From: an uncultured Sphingomonas sp.
GTDB taxonomy: Bacteria > Pseudomonadota > Alphaproteobacteria > Sphingomonadales > Sphingomonadaceae
Direction of reading: 5' to 3'
Assembly: GCF_913777625.1 (NCBI RefSeq)
Contig: NZ_CAJYTI010000023.1
Span: 1 to 64,000, forward strand
DNA: 64,000 nt
The notes under the pieces are model-generated. The model saw nothing but the letters and a program-made list of their open reading frames with translations, made no database searches and was not told the DNA's origin. Below are positions 26,376 through 35,174 of this stretch, piece by piece. The translations under genes were made by a program, and so were the position numbers. The number at the start of each line of letters is the position of its first letter. The stretch's first letter is position 1.

Positions 26376-27772
26376 ACGCACGACACACCCTTGGCTGCAC
26401 CCTGCCGGCGCTGGCGCTGCTTGCGGGGTGCATGCGCTACCAGCCGGCCCCGGTCATCCTGGGGGAGCGCGCGCAGGCATTGGCCGCCGCACAATTCGAT
26501 CCGGCGGCGATCCAGGCCGACGCACGGCGAATCGCCCCCGATGCCGCCCCCGCGGGGCTCGACCGGCTCGCCCTGTTCGCGGCGCTGCTGACGCGCGACC
26601 CGAAGATCGCCCAGGCCCGCGCCGCAATCGCCACCGCGGCGGCGGAAGCACGCTCGAGCCGCCATGCGGTGGGGCCGACCTTCACGCTCAGCACCGAATA
26701 CGCCCATGATCCCTCGGCGAGCTCGCCCTGGCTGCTCGGCGGCGCGGCAAACCTGCCGCTTGATCGCGGGCAGCAGCGCCAGGCTCGGCTCGACCGGGCC
26801 GACCTCGCCGTGCTGATCGCCCGCGACGATTATGCCGAGACCGTGTGGAGCGAGCGGATGGCGCTGCGCCGCGCGTTGATCGACGGCGCGATCGCCGCGC
26901 GGCAGGTGGCGGCGGGCGAGGCGATCGCTACTCTGCACGCCCGCCAGATCGCCGCGCTCGAACGCCAGGCACAGGCCGGCGCTATTCCGGGGGCATCGCT
27001 CTCCCCCTATCGCGCGCTCCAGGCGCAGGAGCGGCGCGCGACCGAGGATGCGCGCAGTCGCCAGATCGCCGCGCGTGCAGCGATCGCGGGGCTGCTGGCG
27101 GTGCCGGTTGCCGCCTTGGCCGACCAGCCGATGGTCTGGCCGGAATTCGACAGACCATCGGCCGAGCCGGCGGTGACGATCACCCCGGCGCTGCGGCTTC
27201 AGGCGGTCACCGCCCGCGCCGACGTGCTGCGCGCGCTCGCCACCTACGACCAGACCGACGCCGATGTCCGGCTGGAGATCGCCCGGCAATATCCGACGAT
27301 CAGCCTGGGCCCCGGCTATACCTGGGAGCGCGGCCTGGTGAAGCTGCCGCTGGCGATCAACCTCGCCCTGCCGAGCTTTGATCGCAACCGTGCCGCGATC
27401 CGCACTGCGCTCGCCAAGCGCGACGAGGCGGCGGCGGCGATCGACACGGTGCTCACGACCGCGCAGGCCGAGATCGACGCCGCGCTGGTCGAACGTCGCG
27501 CCGCGATGGTGGCGCTCACCCGGTTACAGACTAGCGAACTGCCGCAACTCGATGCCGCCGCAGCGCAGGCCGAGGCCAGGCTGTCGCGCGGCCAGATCGC
27601 TCGCGCCGACTGGGTCGATGCGCAGATCGCGGCACAGACCGCCCGGCTCAATGCGCTCGATCTGCTGGCACGGGTGCAGACCGCCGAGGCCGCGCTCGAG
27701 AATGCATTGCGGCGCCCGATCGAGGGGCCGGAAACCAGGATCAGGCCGGACCGGCTGGAGGACGTACGATGA
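26372..27772 (+). CDS. TolC/CzcC-like outer membrane efflux lipoprotein
   Basis: This 466-residue outer membrane factor has a lipobox (LLAGC, Cys20) and the two long coiled-coil repeats of the OEP family (around 70-230 and 270-455). The GTG start (26372-26374) overlaps the stop of the YncE-like gene, and its own stop overlaps the adaptor start (ATGA). It should form the exit duct for the RND pump encoded two genes on. Confidence 0.9.
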   Translation: MNARHTLGCTLPALALLAGCMRYQPAPVILGERAQALAAAQFDPAAIQADARRIAPDAAPAGLDRLALFAALLTRDPKIAQARAAIATAAAEARSSRHAVGPTFTLSTEYAHDPSASSPWLLGGAANLPLDRGQQRQARLDRADLAVLIARDDYAETVWSERMALRRALIDGAIAARQVAAGEAIATLHARQIAALERQAQAGAIPGASLSPYRALQAQERRATEDARSRQIAARAAIAGLLAVPVAALADQPMVWPEFDRPSAEPAVTITPALRLQAVTARADVLRALATYDQTDADVRLEIARQYPTISLGPGYTWERGLVKLPLAINLALPSFDRNRAAIRTALAKRDEAAAAIDTVLTTAQAEIDAALVERRAAMVALTRLQTSELPQLDAAAAQAEARLSRGQIARADWVDAQIAAQTARLNALDLLARVQTAEAALENALRRPIEGPETRIRPDRLEDVR

Positions 27773-28743
27773 AGGGTGGAACTGCCGGCGCGCTGGCGCT
27801 GGGCAGCGCGGCGCTGGGCGCGTTGCTGATGTGGGTTGCGATGCCCGACAAGGACAATGCCGAACGGGACGAGAAGAAGCCCGCCGCCGAGGCTGCCGCG
27901 CCGGCAGCCGGGCCGGTGCTGGATGCCGAGGCGCAGCGCGCCGCCGGAATCGTGATAGTGCCGGTTGCCGCAGCAAGCGCCAGCGGCGGCCGCACCGCCT
28001 ATGCCCGGGCGATCGACCTCAGCCCGCTCGCCGCCCTTGCTGCAGACGCGGAAACGGCGCGGGCTGCGGTGGCAGCGTCGGCGCGCCAGCTCGAGCGGCT
28101 GACCGCGCTCGCCGGTGCGGACCAGAGCGCCGCGCAGCGCGACGTCGAGACGGCGCGCGCGCAGCTTGTCGCCGACCGTGCGCGCCTCGCACTCGCCTGT
28201 CGCAAGATCGGCCTCGATTTCGGTGCGGGGCTGGAGCGGATCGGCTGCAACGGTATCTCGATGCTTGTCCGGCAGGCAGCCACCGGCCAGGCCGCCTTGC
28301 TCCGCATCGACTCGACCAGCAGCACGCTGCCCGCCGGCGGCACTCTCCGCGTCGGCGATATGGGCGTCACCGCACAGATCCTTGGCCCCGCCGTGGCGGC
28401 GGATGCCCAGCTGCAATCCGCAGGCGTGCTGGCGCTGGTGCGCGGTCCCCAGGCGGCGCAGCTCGGTGTCGGCCGCGTCCTGGCCGCCCAGCTTGGCAGC
28501 ATTGGACAAAGCGGCGTGCTCGTCCCGCGCGCCGCGCTGATGCGGGCCGATGGCGGCATGTTCGTCTATCGCCCGGCGAAGGACGGTCGCTTCATCCGCG
28601 TGGCACTCAGCGGTGCGGTGCCGCTCGACGGCGGGTGGTTCGTGCCCGGCGGCCCGCTGAAGCCCGGCGACAGGATCGTCGTGTCGGGCGCGACCACGCT
28701 GCTCGGCCTCGAACGCGCGCCCGTTCCGGCGGAAGCCGACTGA
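27769..28743 (+). CDS. RND efflux periplasmic adaptor (membrane fusion protein), short form
   Basis: The product is a 324-residue adaptor anchored by an N-terminal helix (about 5-25) followed by an acidic/basic linker. The barrel-sandwich and alpha-hairpin parts (DAETARAAVAASARQLERL to DRARLALACRKIGL) are present but the hairpin is short, and the protein is smaller than typical CusB/CzcB adaptors (about 380-520 residues). No His- or Met-rich metal-binding tail is seen. It overlaps the gene before by 4 bp and the pump after it by 1 bp (TGATG). Confidence 0.85.
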   Translation: MKGGTAGALALGSAALGALLMWVAMPDKDNAERDEKKPAAEAAAPAAGPVLDAEAQRAAGIVIVPVAAASASGGRTAYARAIDLSPLAALAADAETARAAVAASARQLERLTALAGADQSAAQRDVETARAQLVADRARLALACRKIGLDFGAGLERIGCNGISMLVRQAATGQAALLRIDSTSSTLPAGGTLRVGDMGVTAQILGPAVAADAQLQSAGVLALVRGPQAAQLGVGRVLAAQLGSIGQSGVLVPRAALMRADGGMFVYRPAKDGRFIRVALSGAVPLDGGWFVPGGPLKPGDRIVVSGATTLLGLERAPVPAEAD

Positions 28744-31700
28744 TGCTGCACTGGATCGTCCGCCAGGCACTACGCTTCCCCTGGCTCATCGTCTTTCTCT
28801 CGGCACTGCTGCTGGTGCTCGGCGTGCAGACGGTGCGCCACGCCGCCTATGACGTCTTCCCCGAATTCGTGCCGCCTCAGGCGACGGTGCAGACCGAAGC
28901 GCCCGGCTATGTCGCCGAGCAGGTGGAGACACTCGTCACGCGCCCGATCGAGGCGATCGTCGGCGGCACCAACGGCGTCGAGACGGTGCGCTCCGAAACG
29001 ATCCAGGGCCTCTCGGTGCTCACCATCACCTTCAAGGCCGGGATCGACCCGTTCCGCGCTCGGCAGCAGGTGGCCGAAGCGCTGGCCGACGCGCGCAGCC
29101 AGCTCCCCGCCAATGTCGGCACGCCGGTGATCACCCCGCTCACCTCCTCGACGATGGACCTGCTCAAGATCGGCTTCGTCACCGACCGGCTGAGCCCGAT
29201 GGCGCTGCGCGACCTCGTCCAGTGGACCGTGCGCCCCCGCCTGATCGCCGCCCCCGGCGTCGCCCGCGCCAATGTGTTCGGCGGCGACCGGCGACGGATC
29301 GAGGTGCGCGTCCGCCCCGCCGATCTGGTTGCGCGGCACGTCACCATCGCCGATGTCGCGGCGGCGACGCAGCGAGTGCTCGCGATCAACGGCGGCGGCT
29401 TTGCCGAGACGCCCAACCAGCGCATCCTGATCGCGCCGGACACCGGCAGCCTGACCCCGGCCGCCATCGCCAATACCGTCCTCACCGCCGGCAGCACCGG
29501 CGGCGGCCTGCGGATCGGCGACGTGGCCGACGTGGTGGAAGCCCCCGCGCCTGCGTTCGGCGATGCGCTGATCATGGGCCGGTCGGGCGTGCTGATGACG
29601 CTCTCCAGCCAATATGGCGCCAACACGCTCGACACCACCCGCACCGCCGAGGCCGCGCTGGCCGAGCTGATGCCCGCGCTCAAGGCACAGGGCGTCACCG
29701 TCTATCCGGCGATGCACCGCCCGGCCAATTTCATCGAGACGGCACTGGCCGGCATCGAACGCGACCTGCTGATCGGCGCGGCGATGATCGCGCTGGTGCT
29801 GCTGCTGTTCCTGCGCGACCTGCGCGTGGCGGCGATCACCTTCCTCTCGATCCCGCTGTCGCTGCTCGCCGCGCTGATGATCCTCGATTGGGCCGGCCAG
29901 ACGATCAACACGATGACGCTGGGCGGCCTGGCGGTCGCGCTGGGCGTGGTGATCGACGATGCGATCGTCGACATCGAGAATATCGTCCGCCGCCTGCGCG
30001 AGGCGCCCGAGGGCGCCGATCGCCGCGCGCTGATCGCCGAGGCCTCGGTCGAGGTGCGCGGGCCGGTGGTCTACGCCACCTTCGTGCTGGCGCTGACCAT
30101 CCTGCCGATCCTGTTCCTCACCGGGCTGCAGGGCGCCTTCTTCGCCCCGCTCGCGCTGGCTTTCCTGCTGGCGACGCTGGCCTCGCTGGTGGTGGCGATG
30201 ACGGTAACGCCGGCGCTGGCCCTGCTGTTGCTCGGGCGCGGCACGCCGCATGCCGAGCCGCGGCTGCTCACCCGCTTCAAGGACTGGCACGGCCGCGCCA
30301 CGGGACGGCTGCTGCGCTTTCCGGCGGCGATCGCGCTGGCCACCGCGGGGATCGGCGTCGCGGCGCTGCTGGTCGCGGCGCAGTTCGGCGGCGAGCTGCT
30401 GCCGGCGTTCCGCGAGCGCCATTATGTGCTGCAGCTGACCGGCCCCGCCGGCGCCTCGCTCGACTGGATGCGGCGCACCGGCACCGGCGTCTCGCGCGCG
30501 CTGCTGGCGCTGCCGGAGGTGCTGAGCGTCGAGGAACAGATCGGCCGCGCCGAGGCGGGCGAGGACACCTGGGGCCCCAACCGCGCCGAATTCCATGTCC
30601 GGCTGAAACCGGTGAGCGGCGCAGGCGAGGATGCCGCGCTGGGCAGGATCCGCGCGCTGCTGGCCAAGGTGCCGGCGGTGCAGAGCGAAGTCACCACCTT
30701 CCTCGGCGACCGCATCGGCGAGTCCCTCTCGGGCGAGACCGCCGCGGTGTCGGTAAGCGTGATGGGTGCCGATCTCGACACGCTCGATCGCGTCGCCGGC
30801 GCGGTCGCGGGGGTGCTCCGCGCCACGCCGGGGGCTGCCGATGTGCAGGTGAAGCTGCAACCGGGAACGCCGGTGCTCCGCGTCGCGCTGGATGCCCAGC
30901 GGATGGCGGTGCGCGGGATCGATCCCGCCGGGGCTGCCCAGGCGATCGAGGCGGTGTTCGAGGGCGTGCCGGCGGGCCAGCTCACGCTTGCCGATCGCAT
31001 CGTACCCGCCGTCATCACCGTGCCGACGGCATTGCGGCAGGATCCCGAGGCGATCGGCGCGATGCTGGTGCGCGGCGCTGCCGACCAGGCCGTGCCGCTC
31101 GAGCAGATCGCCACGATCGGGCTGGAGGAAGGCCGCACCACGATCGCGCACGAAGGCGGCCAGCGGCGGCAGGTAGTGACGGCCAATGTCCGCTCGGCCG
31201 ACGTCTCCGGCTTCGTCGCCGCGGCGCGCGCCAAGGCGGCGGGGCTGACGCTGCCGCCGGGGGTCTATCTTTCCTGGGGCGGGGCAGCCGAGGCGCAGGC
31301 GGCAGCGGCGCGGCAGCTGGCCGGCCATGTCGCGCTGGCGGCGATGGCGATCGTCGCGCTGCTGATCCTCGCCTTTCGCGGGGTGAGGCCGGCGCTGCTC
31401 ATCCTCGCCGGCATGCCGCTGGCGATGGCGGGCGGGGTGGCCGCGGTGGCGCTGGGCGGCGGCGTGCTGTCGCTCGGCGCCTTGGTCGGCTTCGTGACAC
31501 TGTTCGGGATTTCGGCGCGCAACGCGATCCTGCTGGTCGCCCATGCCGATCATTTGGTCGATCAGCAAGGCGCTGCCTGGAACACCGAGACGCTGCTCCG
31601 CGCGGTGCGGGAGCGGGTGACGCCGATCCTGATGACCGCCCTGATCACCGCCTTCGGCCTGCTGCCGCTCGCGCTGGAGAGCGGCCAGGCCGGACGTGAG

Positions 31701-31811
31701 GTGCAGGGGCCGATGGCGGTGGTGATCCTCGGCGGGCTGTTCAGCTCGCTGGTGCTGACGCTACTGCTGCTGCCCGCGCTGATGTGGCGGTGGCGGAGAT
31801 CCGCAGACTAG
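28743..31811 (+). CDS. RND efflux pump, HME (CusA/CzcA-like) family
   Basis: The product is a 1022-residue inner membrane pump with 12 TM helices and two large periplasmic loops. The start (LVLGVQTVRHAAYDVFPEFVPPQATVQTEAPGYVAEQVE) and TM4 motif GVVIDDAIVDIEN place it in the heavy-metal-efflux branch. The extra Asp of the CzcA TM4 motif (GALDFG) is replaced here (GGLAVALG), which argues for the CusA-like (monovalent) side or a different substrate. Nothing in the sequence fixes the substrate. It ends the four-gene coupled operon; a hairpin begins 1 bp after the stop. Confidence 0.93.
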   Translation: MLHWIVRQALRFPWLIVFLSALLLVLGVQTVRHAAYDVFPEFVPPQATVQTEAPGYVAEQVETLVTRPIEAIVGGTNGVETVRSETIQGLSVLTITFKAGIDPFRARQQVAEALADARSQLPANVGTPVITPLTSSTMDLLKIGFVTDRLSPMALRDLVQWTVRPRLIAAPGVARANVFGGDRRRIEVRVRPADLVARHVTIADVAAATQRVLAINGGGFAETPNQRILIAPDTGSLTPAAIANTVLTAGSTGGGLRIGDVADVVEAPAPAFGDALIMGRSGVLMTLSSQYGANTLDTTRTAEAALAELMPALKAQGVTVYPAMHRPANFIETALAGIERDLLIGAAMIALVLLLFLRDLRVAAITFLSIPLSLLAALMILDWAGQTINTMTLGGLAVALGVVIDDAIVDIENIVRRLREAPEGADRRALIAEASVEVRGPVVYATFVLALTILPILFLTGLQGAFFAPLALAFLLATLASLVVAMTVTPALALLLLGRGTPHAEPRLLTRFKDWHGRATGRLLRFPAAIALATAGIGVAALLVAAQFGGELLPAFRERHYVLQLTGPAGASLDWMRRTGTGVSRALLALPEVLSVEEQIGRAEAGEDTWGPNRAEFHVRLKPVSGAGEDAALGRIRALLAKVPAVQSEVTTFLGDRIGESLSGETAAVSVSVMGADLDTLDRVAGAVAGVLRATPGAADVQVKLQPGTPVLRVALDAQRMAVRGIDPAGAAQAIEAVFEGVPAGQLTLADRIVPAVITVPTALRQDPEAIGAMLVRGAADQAVPLEQIATIGLEEGRTTIAHEGGQRRQVVTANVRSADVSGFVAAARAKAAGLTLPPGVYLSWGGAAEAQAAAARQLAGHVALAAMAIVALLILAFRGVRPALLILAGMPLAMAGGVAAVALGGGVLSLGALVGFVTLFGISARNAILLVAHADHLVDQQGAAWNTETLLRAVRERVTPILMTALITAFGLLPLALESGQAGREVQGPMAVVILGGLFSSLVLTLLLLPALMWRWRRSAD

Positions 31812-31812
31812 G

Positions 31813-31834
31813 CCCCTCCTCCTCGGAGGAGGGG
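31813..31834 (+). terminator. Perfect 10-bp hairpin after the RND pump
   Basis: CCCCTCCTCC (31813-31822) and GGAGGAGGGG (31825-31834) flank a 2-nt spacer directly after the stop codon. Further downstream, a G-rich run (31831-31844) can pair with CCCCACCCCAACCCC (31884-31898). It is probably a terminator or part of the repeat that follows. Confidence 0.55.
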
Positions 31835-31897
31835 TTGGGGGTGGAGGGATGCCAGAACGCACGTTGGTCTCTGCGAGACTCTGCCCCACCCCAACCC

Positions 31898-31961
31898 CGC
31901 ATCAGGTGAACAGCGCCCCGCGCTGTTCAGGCCATGCCGGGGGCATGGCCGGCCTGATGCG
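31898..31961. repeat. Three-way-junction palindromic repeat
   Basis: A 9-bp outer stem CGCATCAGG (31898-31906)/CCTGATGCG (31953-31961) encloses two perfect hairpins: TGAACAGCGC/GCGCTGTTCA (31907-31916, 31920-31929) and GGCCATGCC/GGCATGGCC (31930-31938, 31942-31950). Only two bases at the junction and two 3-nt loops are unpaired. It is non-coding and lies between the efflux operon and the convergent TBDR stop. It resembles a REP/BIME-like element or a folded RNA. Confidence 0.75.
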
Positions 31962-31987
31962 CCTGAAGGGGAGGGGATTGAAAGCCC

Positions 31988-34438
31988 TCAGAACTTCACC
32001 CGCATGTCGACCAGGAACGAGCGCGGCGGCAGGAAGCTGAACTGGTCGCCCTGGCCATAGCCGGTCTGATAGCTGGTCCCGCTGACCGTCGTCGTCGGCG
32101 CGCCCGAGCCGCTGTTCGCGATCGCGGTGATCGCCCGGCTGTTGAACACGTTCGAAACGGTTGCCCCAAGCCGAAGATGCTGGCCGATGTCCTGGCTCAC
32201 CGAGGCGGTGCCGATGCCATAGGGGCGGATGCGATAGAGCCGCGGTCCCGGCGCGCCGCTGAATTCGGTGGCATATTGCGGGCCGGTGATCTTCTGGTCG
32301 AACGACAGGCGGAAGCCGTTCTTGGCGTAGACGAAGCCCGCCGCCGCCGTGGTGAACGGTGCCTTGGCGATCTGCGCGTCGGTCTGCACGCTGTGCGCAT
32401 AGTTGTACGAGCCGTTGGCGAACAGCGTCAGCCCATGCACCGGCATCACGCTCGCGCCGCCCTCGACGCCCTTGTAGTGCACCCGGCCGATGTTCACGAG
32501 CAGCGTCGTGTCGCAGCCCACCGTGGTGCAGGTGCCGATCTTGTTGTTGACGTCGATGATATAGGCATCGGCGTCCAGCGACACCTTGGCGCCGTGCCAG
32601 ACGGTGCCGACCTGATAGTTGGTCGTGGTCTGCGGCTTGAGTGCATCCAGCGCGGTCGAAAGGCTGCCCGAAGCCGAATAGAAGCTCGACAGGTCCGGCA
32701 CATACATGCCCTGGGCATATTGGCCGTAGAAGGACCAGCTGGGCGTCACCCGCCAGTTGGCGGTGAGGAAGGGCAGCGTCTTGGTCCAGGTCGCGCTGGT
32801 GTCGAGCGGCGCGCGCGTCTTCTGGTTGAGCGCCGCGTCGACGCCGCGGGTGAAGTGGACATATTTCACGCCCGGGGTGATCGACACCCCGTCGACCGGC
32901 CGGATCTCCAGCTCGCCGAACAGCTGATACTGGTTCCAGGTCGAATGCTGGACGAAGTTGATGTTCGCCTGGGAAATCGGCGGCAGCGCATTGGCGGCGG
33001 CGGTGCCGCTGCCGTTGTTGAACTTCTCGTTGAAGCTCGGCAGGCCGGTGGTGCGATCGAGATCGAAATTGTGCCGGTCGGTCACGGCATATTCGTACCA
33101 GCCGCCGACCCGCAGCTTGCCCAAGCCGAAGTCGTAATCGACCTGGCCGATATAGCCGAACACGCGGTACTTGTTCAGCTTGTTGTAGCCCAGGATATCA
33201 GTCGCCGGGCCGTTCACCGCCTTGTAGGGCGAGGCCGCGGTGCCCGCGCCGGTGAAGCCGGTCACCACCGTGCCGGTGTTCCCGGACAGCGTGTTGTTGG
33301 TGTAGCCGTACATGTACGCGCGATTGTCCATCGACACGCCGCTGCCGAGCTGGGTCTGCAGGCGCAGATAGGAGAAGTCGGTCGTCTTGTCGGTGCGATT
33401 GTAGCGCCAATAATCCTGCTGGGTGGGATCGTTGCCCATCCCGTAATTCCTGCCATAGACGCCGATCTGCGAGGTCGCCGCACAGTTCTCGCCGGTCAGC
33501 TGGGTAAGCGGCTGGCCGTCGGTGCCCAGCGCCGCGTTGGCGAAGCCCGTCACGCCCTTGGTCGCGCTGCCGCAGCTCGCGCCCTTCAGCACGTCCGACT
33601 GATAGTAGAAGTTGCGGTTCCAGCTGCTCATCACCGTCAGCGTGTTGGCCGTGCCGATCGGCACTACCGCCTTGCCGAACAGGTTCTTGGAGCCCACCGG
33701 CGACCAAGTCAGCGCGCCATCGGATTCGAGATACTGGCCGGCCAGCACGAAGCGCGCGCCGCCCAGCTTCTCGATCCGGCCGCTCTGCACCTCGGCCCGG
33801 CCGATGAAGCTGTTCCAGTTGCCGAGAATCGCCTCGGCTTGGCCGCCGGCCGTGTCGCTCACCGCGCGCGAGTAGAGATTGACGTTGCCGCCATAGGTCG
33901 CCTGGCCGAGCTGGCTGGCGTTGCCGGGGCCACGATCGACCACCACCGTCTCGATCGTATTCGAGGGGAAGAAGGCGGTGGAGTGGTGCGTCGGGTTGTT
34001 GGTGTCGGCGAAGGGAATCGAATCGTAGGTGACGTTGTATTCGCCGTCCTGGAAGCCGCGGATCGTCACCTTGGTCTCGGAAAAGCCGAAGCCGTTGCCC
34101 GCGCCCGACAGCGACACGCCCGGCGTCAGCAGCACCAGCGTGTTGAAGTCCGCGGTCGGGATCGCGTGATCGATATAGTCGCGGCCTACCGCCGATTGCG
34201 GCTGGGTGGTGGCGAGCGACACGGTCAGCGGCGCGGCTTCCGCCGTGCGCGACCCGGTGACGATGATGTCCGAGGACGTGAGCGACTGCTTGTCGTTCGC
34301 CTGGCCCGCCTGGTTGGCGCTGCTGGTCTGGTCGGCAGGTGGTGCGGGCGGGTTCTTGTCCGGGTCCGCATGGGCAAGGGCCGGAAGCAGGATCGCGCCT
34401 GCGGCAAGCAGGGCGGCGCGCGACGAAAGCAGTTTCAT
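31988..34438 (-). CDS. TonB-dependent receptor (siderophore/metal type)
   Basis: This 816-residue outer membrane receptor has a signal peptide ending in ALAHA, a linker with SDIIVTGSR, a plug (DYIDHAIPTADFNTLVLLTPG to VDRGPGNASQLGQATYGGNVN) and a barrel ending in FLVDMRVKF. No STN or carboxypeptidase-like N-domain is present. The ATG (34436-34438) was chosen over ATGs 12-15 bp upstream because GAGGAA sits six bases before it. The nearby PepSY-type membrane protein and two-component system suggest iron or other metal uptake; that is context only. Confidence 0.92.
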   Translation of the reverse strand: MKLLSSRAALLAAGAILLPALAHADPDKNPPAPPADQTSSANQAGQANDKQSLTSSDIIVTGSRTAEAAPLTVSLATTQPQSAVGRDYIDHAIPTADFNTLVLLTPGVSLSGAGNGFGFSETKVTIRGFQDGEYNVTYDSIPFADTNNPTHHSTAFFPSNTIETVVVDRGPGNASQLGQATYGGNVNLYSRAVSDTAGGQAEAILGNWNSFIGRAEVQSGRIEKLGGARFVLAGQYLESDGALTWSPVGSKNLFGKAVVPIGTANTLTVMSSWNRNFYYQSDVLKGASCGSATKGVTGFANAALGTDGQPLTQLTGENCAATSQIGVYGRNYGMGNDPTQQDYWRYNRTDKTTDFSYLRLQTQLGSGVSMDNRAYMYGYTNNTLSGNTGTVVTGFTGAGTAASPYKAVNGPATDILGYNKLNKYRVFGYIGQVDYDFGLGKLRVGGWYEYAVTDRHNFDLDRTTGLPSFNEKFNNGSGTAAANALPPISQANINFVQHSTWNQYQLFGELEIRPVDGVSITPGVKYVHFTRGVDAALNQKTRAPLDTSATWTKTLPFLTANWRVTPSWSFYGQYAQGMYVPDLSSFYSASGSLSTALDALKPQTTTNYQVGTVWHGAKVSLDADAYIIDVNNKIGTCTTVGCDTTLLVNIGRVHYKGVEGGASVMPVHGLTLFANGSYNYAHSVQTDAQIAKAPFTTAAAGFVYAKNGFRLSFDQKITGPQYATEFSGAPGPRLYRIRPYGIGTASVSQDIGQHLRLGATVSNVFNSRAITAIANSGSGAPTTTVSGTSYQTGYGQGDQFSFLPPRSFLVDMRVKF

Positions 34439-34808
34439 GGTCTTCCTCATCATCGGCTGAAGTTCATGGGCTGGGCACGGCCGTTCCGCCGCTGCGAGGC
34501 GGACACCATGGGCGCGCGACCGCGCGCGGCGATCCGCATGCGCGGCCGCCGCCAGAGCGCTGGCAATCATCGATGCTTCCCCTTTTCCCCAGTTCCCGGC
34601 CGGTCGGGTCCGCCGCCGGGTGCACCGTCCGGCTAGGTCTGGCCGATGACGTCTCTGTTACGATCGGGTGTGGATCGGACCCGAAAGCGGCTACATTGCA
34701 AACTTAGAATGTTCCGATCATCCCGCTGTCATCGTCGCCATGCCACAAGCGGCGCGGCGACGGGCCCCGCTCCGACCGCCTCCATCCACCTCGCAGGAAA
34801 GACCGTCG
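34439..34808. other. 370-bp divergent intergenic region (TBDR / PepSY gene)
   Basis: No supported gene was found. The left part carries the TBDR ribosome site. Around 34693-34712 an inverted repeat ACATT-N10-AATGT encloses TAGAAT (34705-34710), a 5-of-6 match to a -10 hexamer pointing to the PepSY gene. The rest is GC-rich without clear signals. Confidence 0.45.
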
Positions 34809-35174
34809 ATGCGCCGCTGGCACAAGTTTCTCGCTCCCTGGTTCGCGCTGATCCTGTTCGTGCTCGCGCTGACCGGCGTGGCAACGCAGATGACCTCGCT
34901 GCTCGATACCCGTCCCGCCGCGACGGCACCGAAGGACGGCAAGGAGGCCAAGGCACCGACGGACGCCAAGCCTGCGCAGAAGCCGCAAAGCGCGATGCGG
35001 AGCTGGAACCGCTGGGTGAAGCATCTCCATTCGGGCGAGTCGCTCGGTCCGGTAGGCATCGCCCTCAACCTGGCGGGGGGCCTGGCGCTGCTGTTCTTCG
35101 CCGCCTCCGGCTTCTGGATGTACCTGTCGATGGCGCTCAGGCTGCGGCGGGGCCGGCGGGCACAGCTGCGCTGA
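34809..35174 (+). CDS. Small PepSY-associated TM-like inner membrane protein
   Basis: The 121-residue protein has one TM at about 5-26 (FLAPWFALILFVLALTGVATQ), a charged Lys/Ala-rich periplasmic linker, the segment WNRWVKHLHSGESLG and a second TM at about 86-110 (GLALLFFAASGFWMYL). The W-K-H-L-H-S-G pattern and final helix match PepSY-associated TM proteins found with iron-siderophore receptors. The ATG has AGGAAAG upstream. Its last 38 bp overlap the end of the convergent histidine-kinase gene. It is probably part of an iron-uptake or ferric-reduction set with the divergent TBDR. Confidence 0.82.
   Translation: MRRWHKFLAPWFALILFVLALTGVATQMTSLLDTRPAATAPKDGKEAKAPTDAKPAQKPQSAMRSWNRWVKHLHSGESLGPVGIALNLAGGLALLFFAASGFWMYLSMALRLRRGRRAQLR

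Noticed and set aside
28770..31568. Long minus-strand open frame (932 codons) opposite the RND pump
   Set aside because: High-GC codon bias opens the antisense frame; the product is Arg/His/Gln-rich with no recognisable domain, while the plus strand is a clear pump.
31898..31961. tRNA-like cloverleaf
   Set aside because: The fold has only two internal hairpins and lacks the tRNA consensus (TTCGA arm, anticodon loop of 7 nt).
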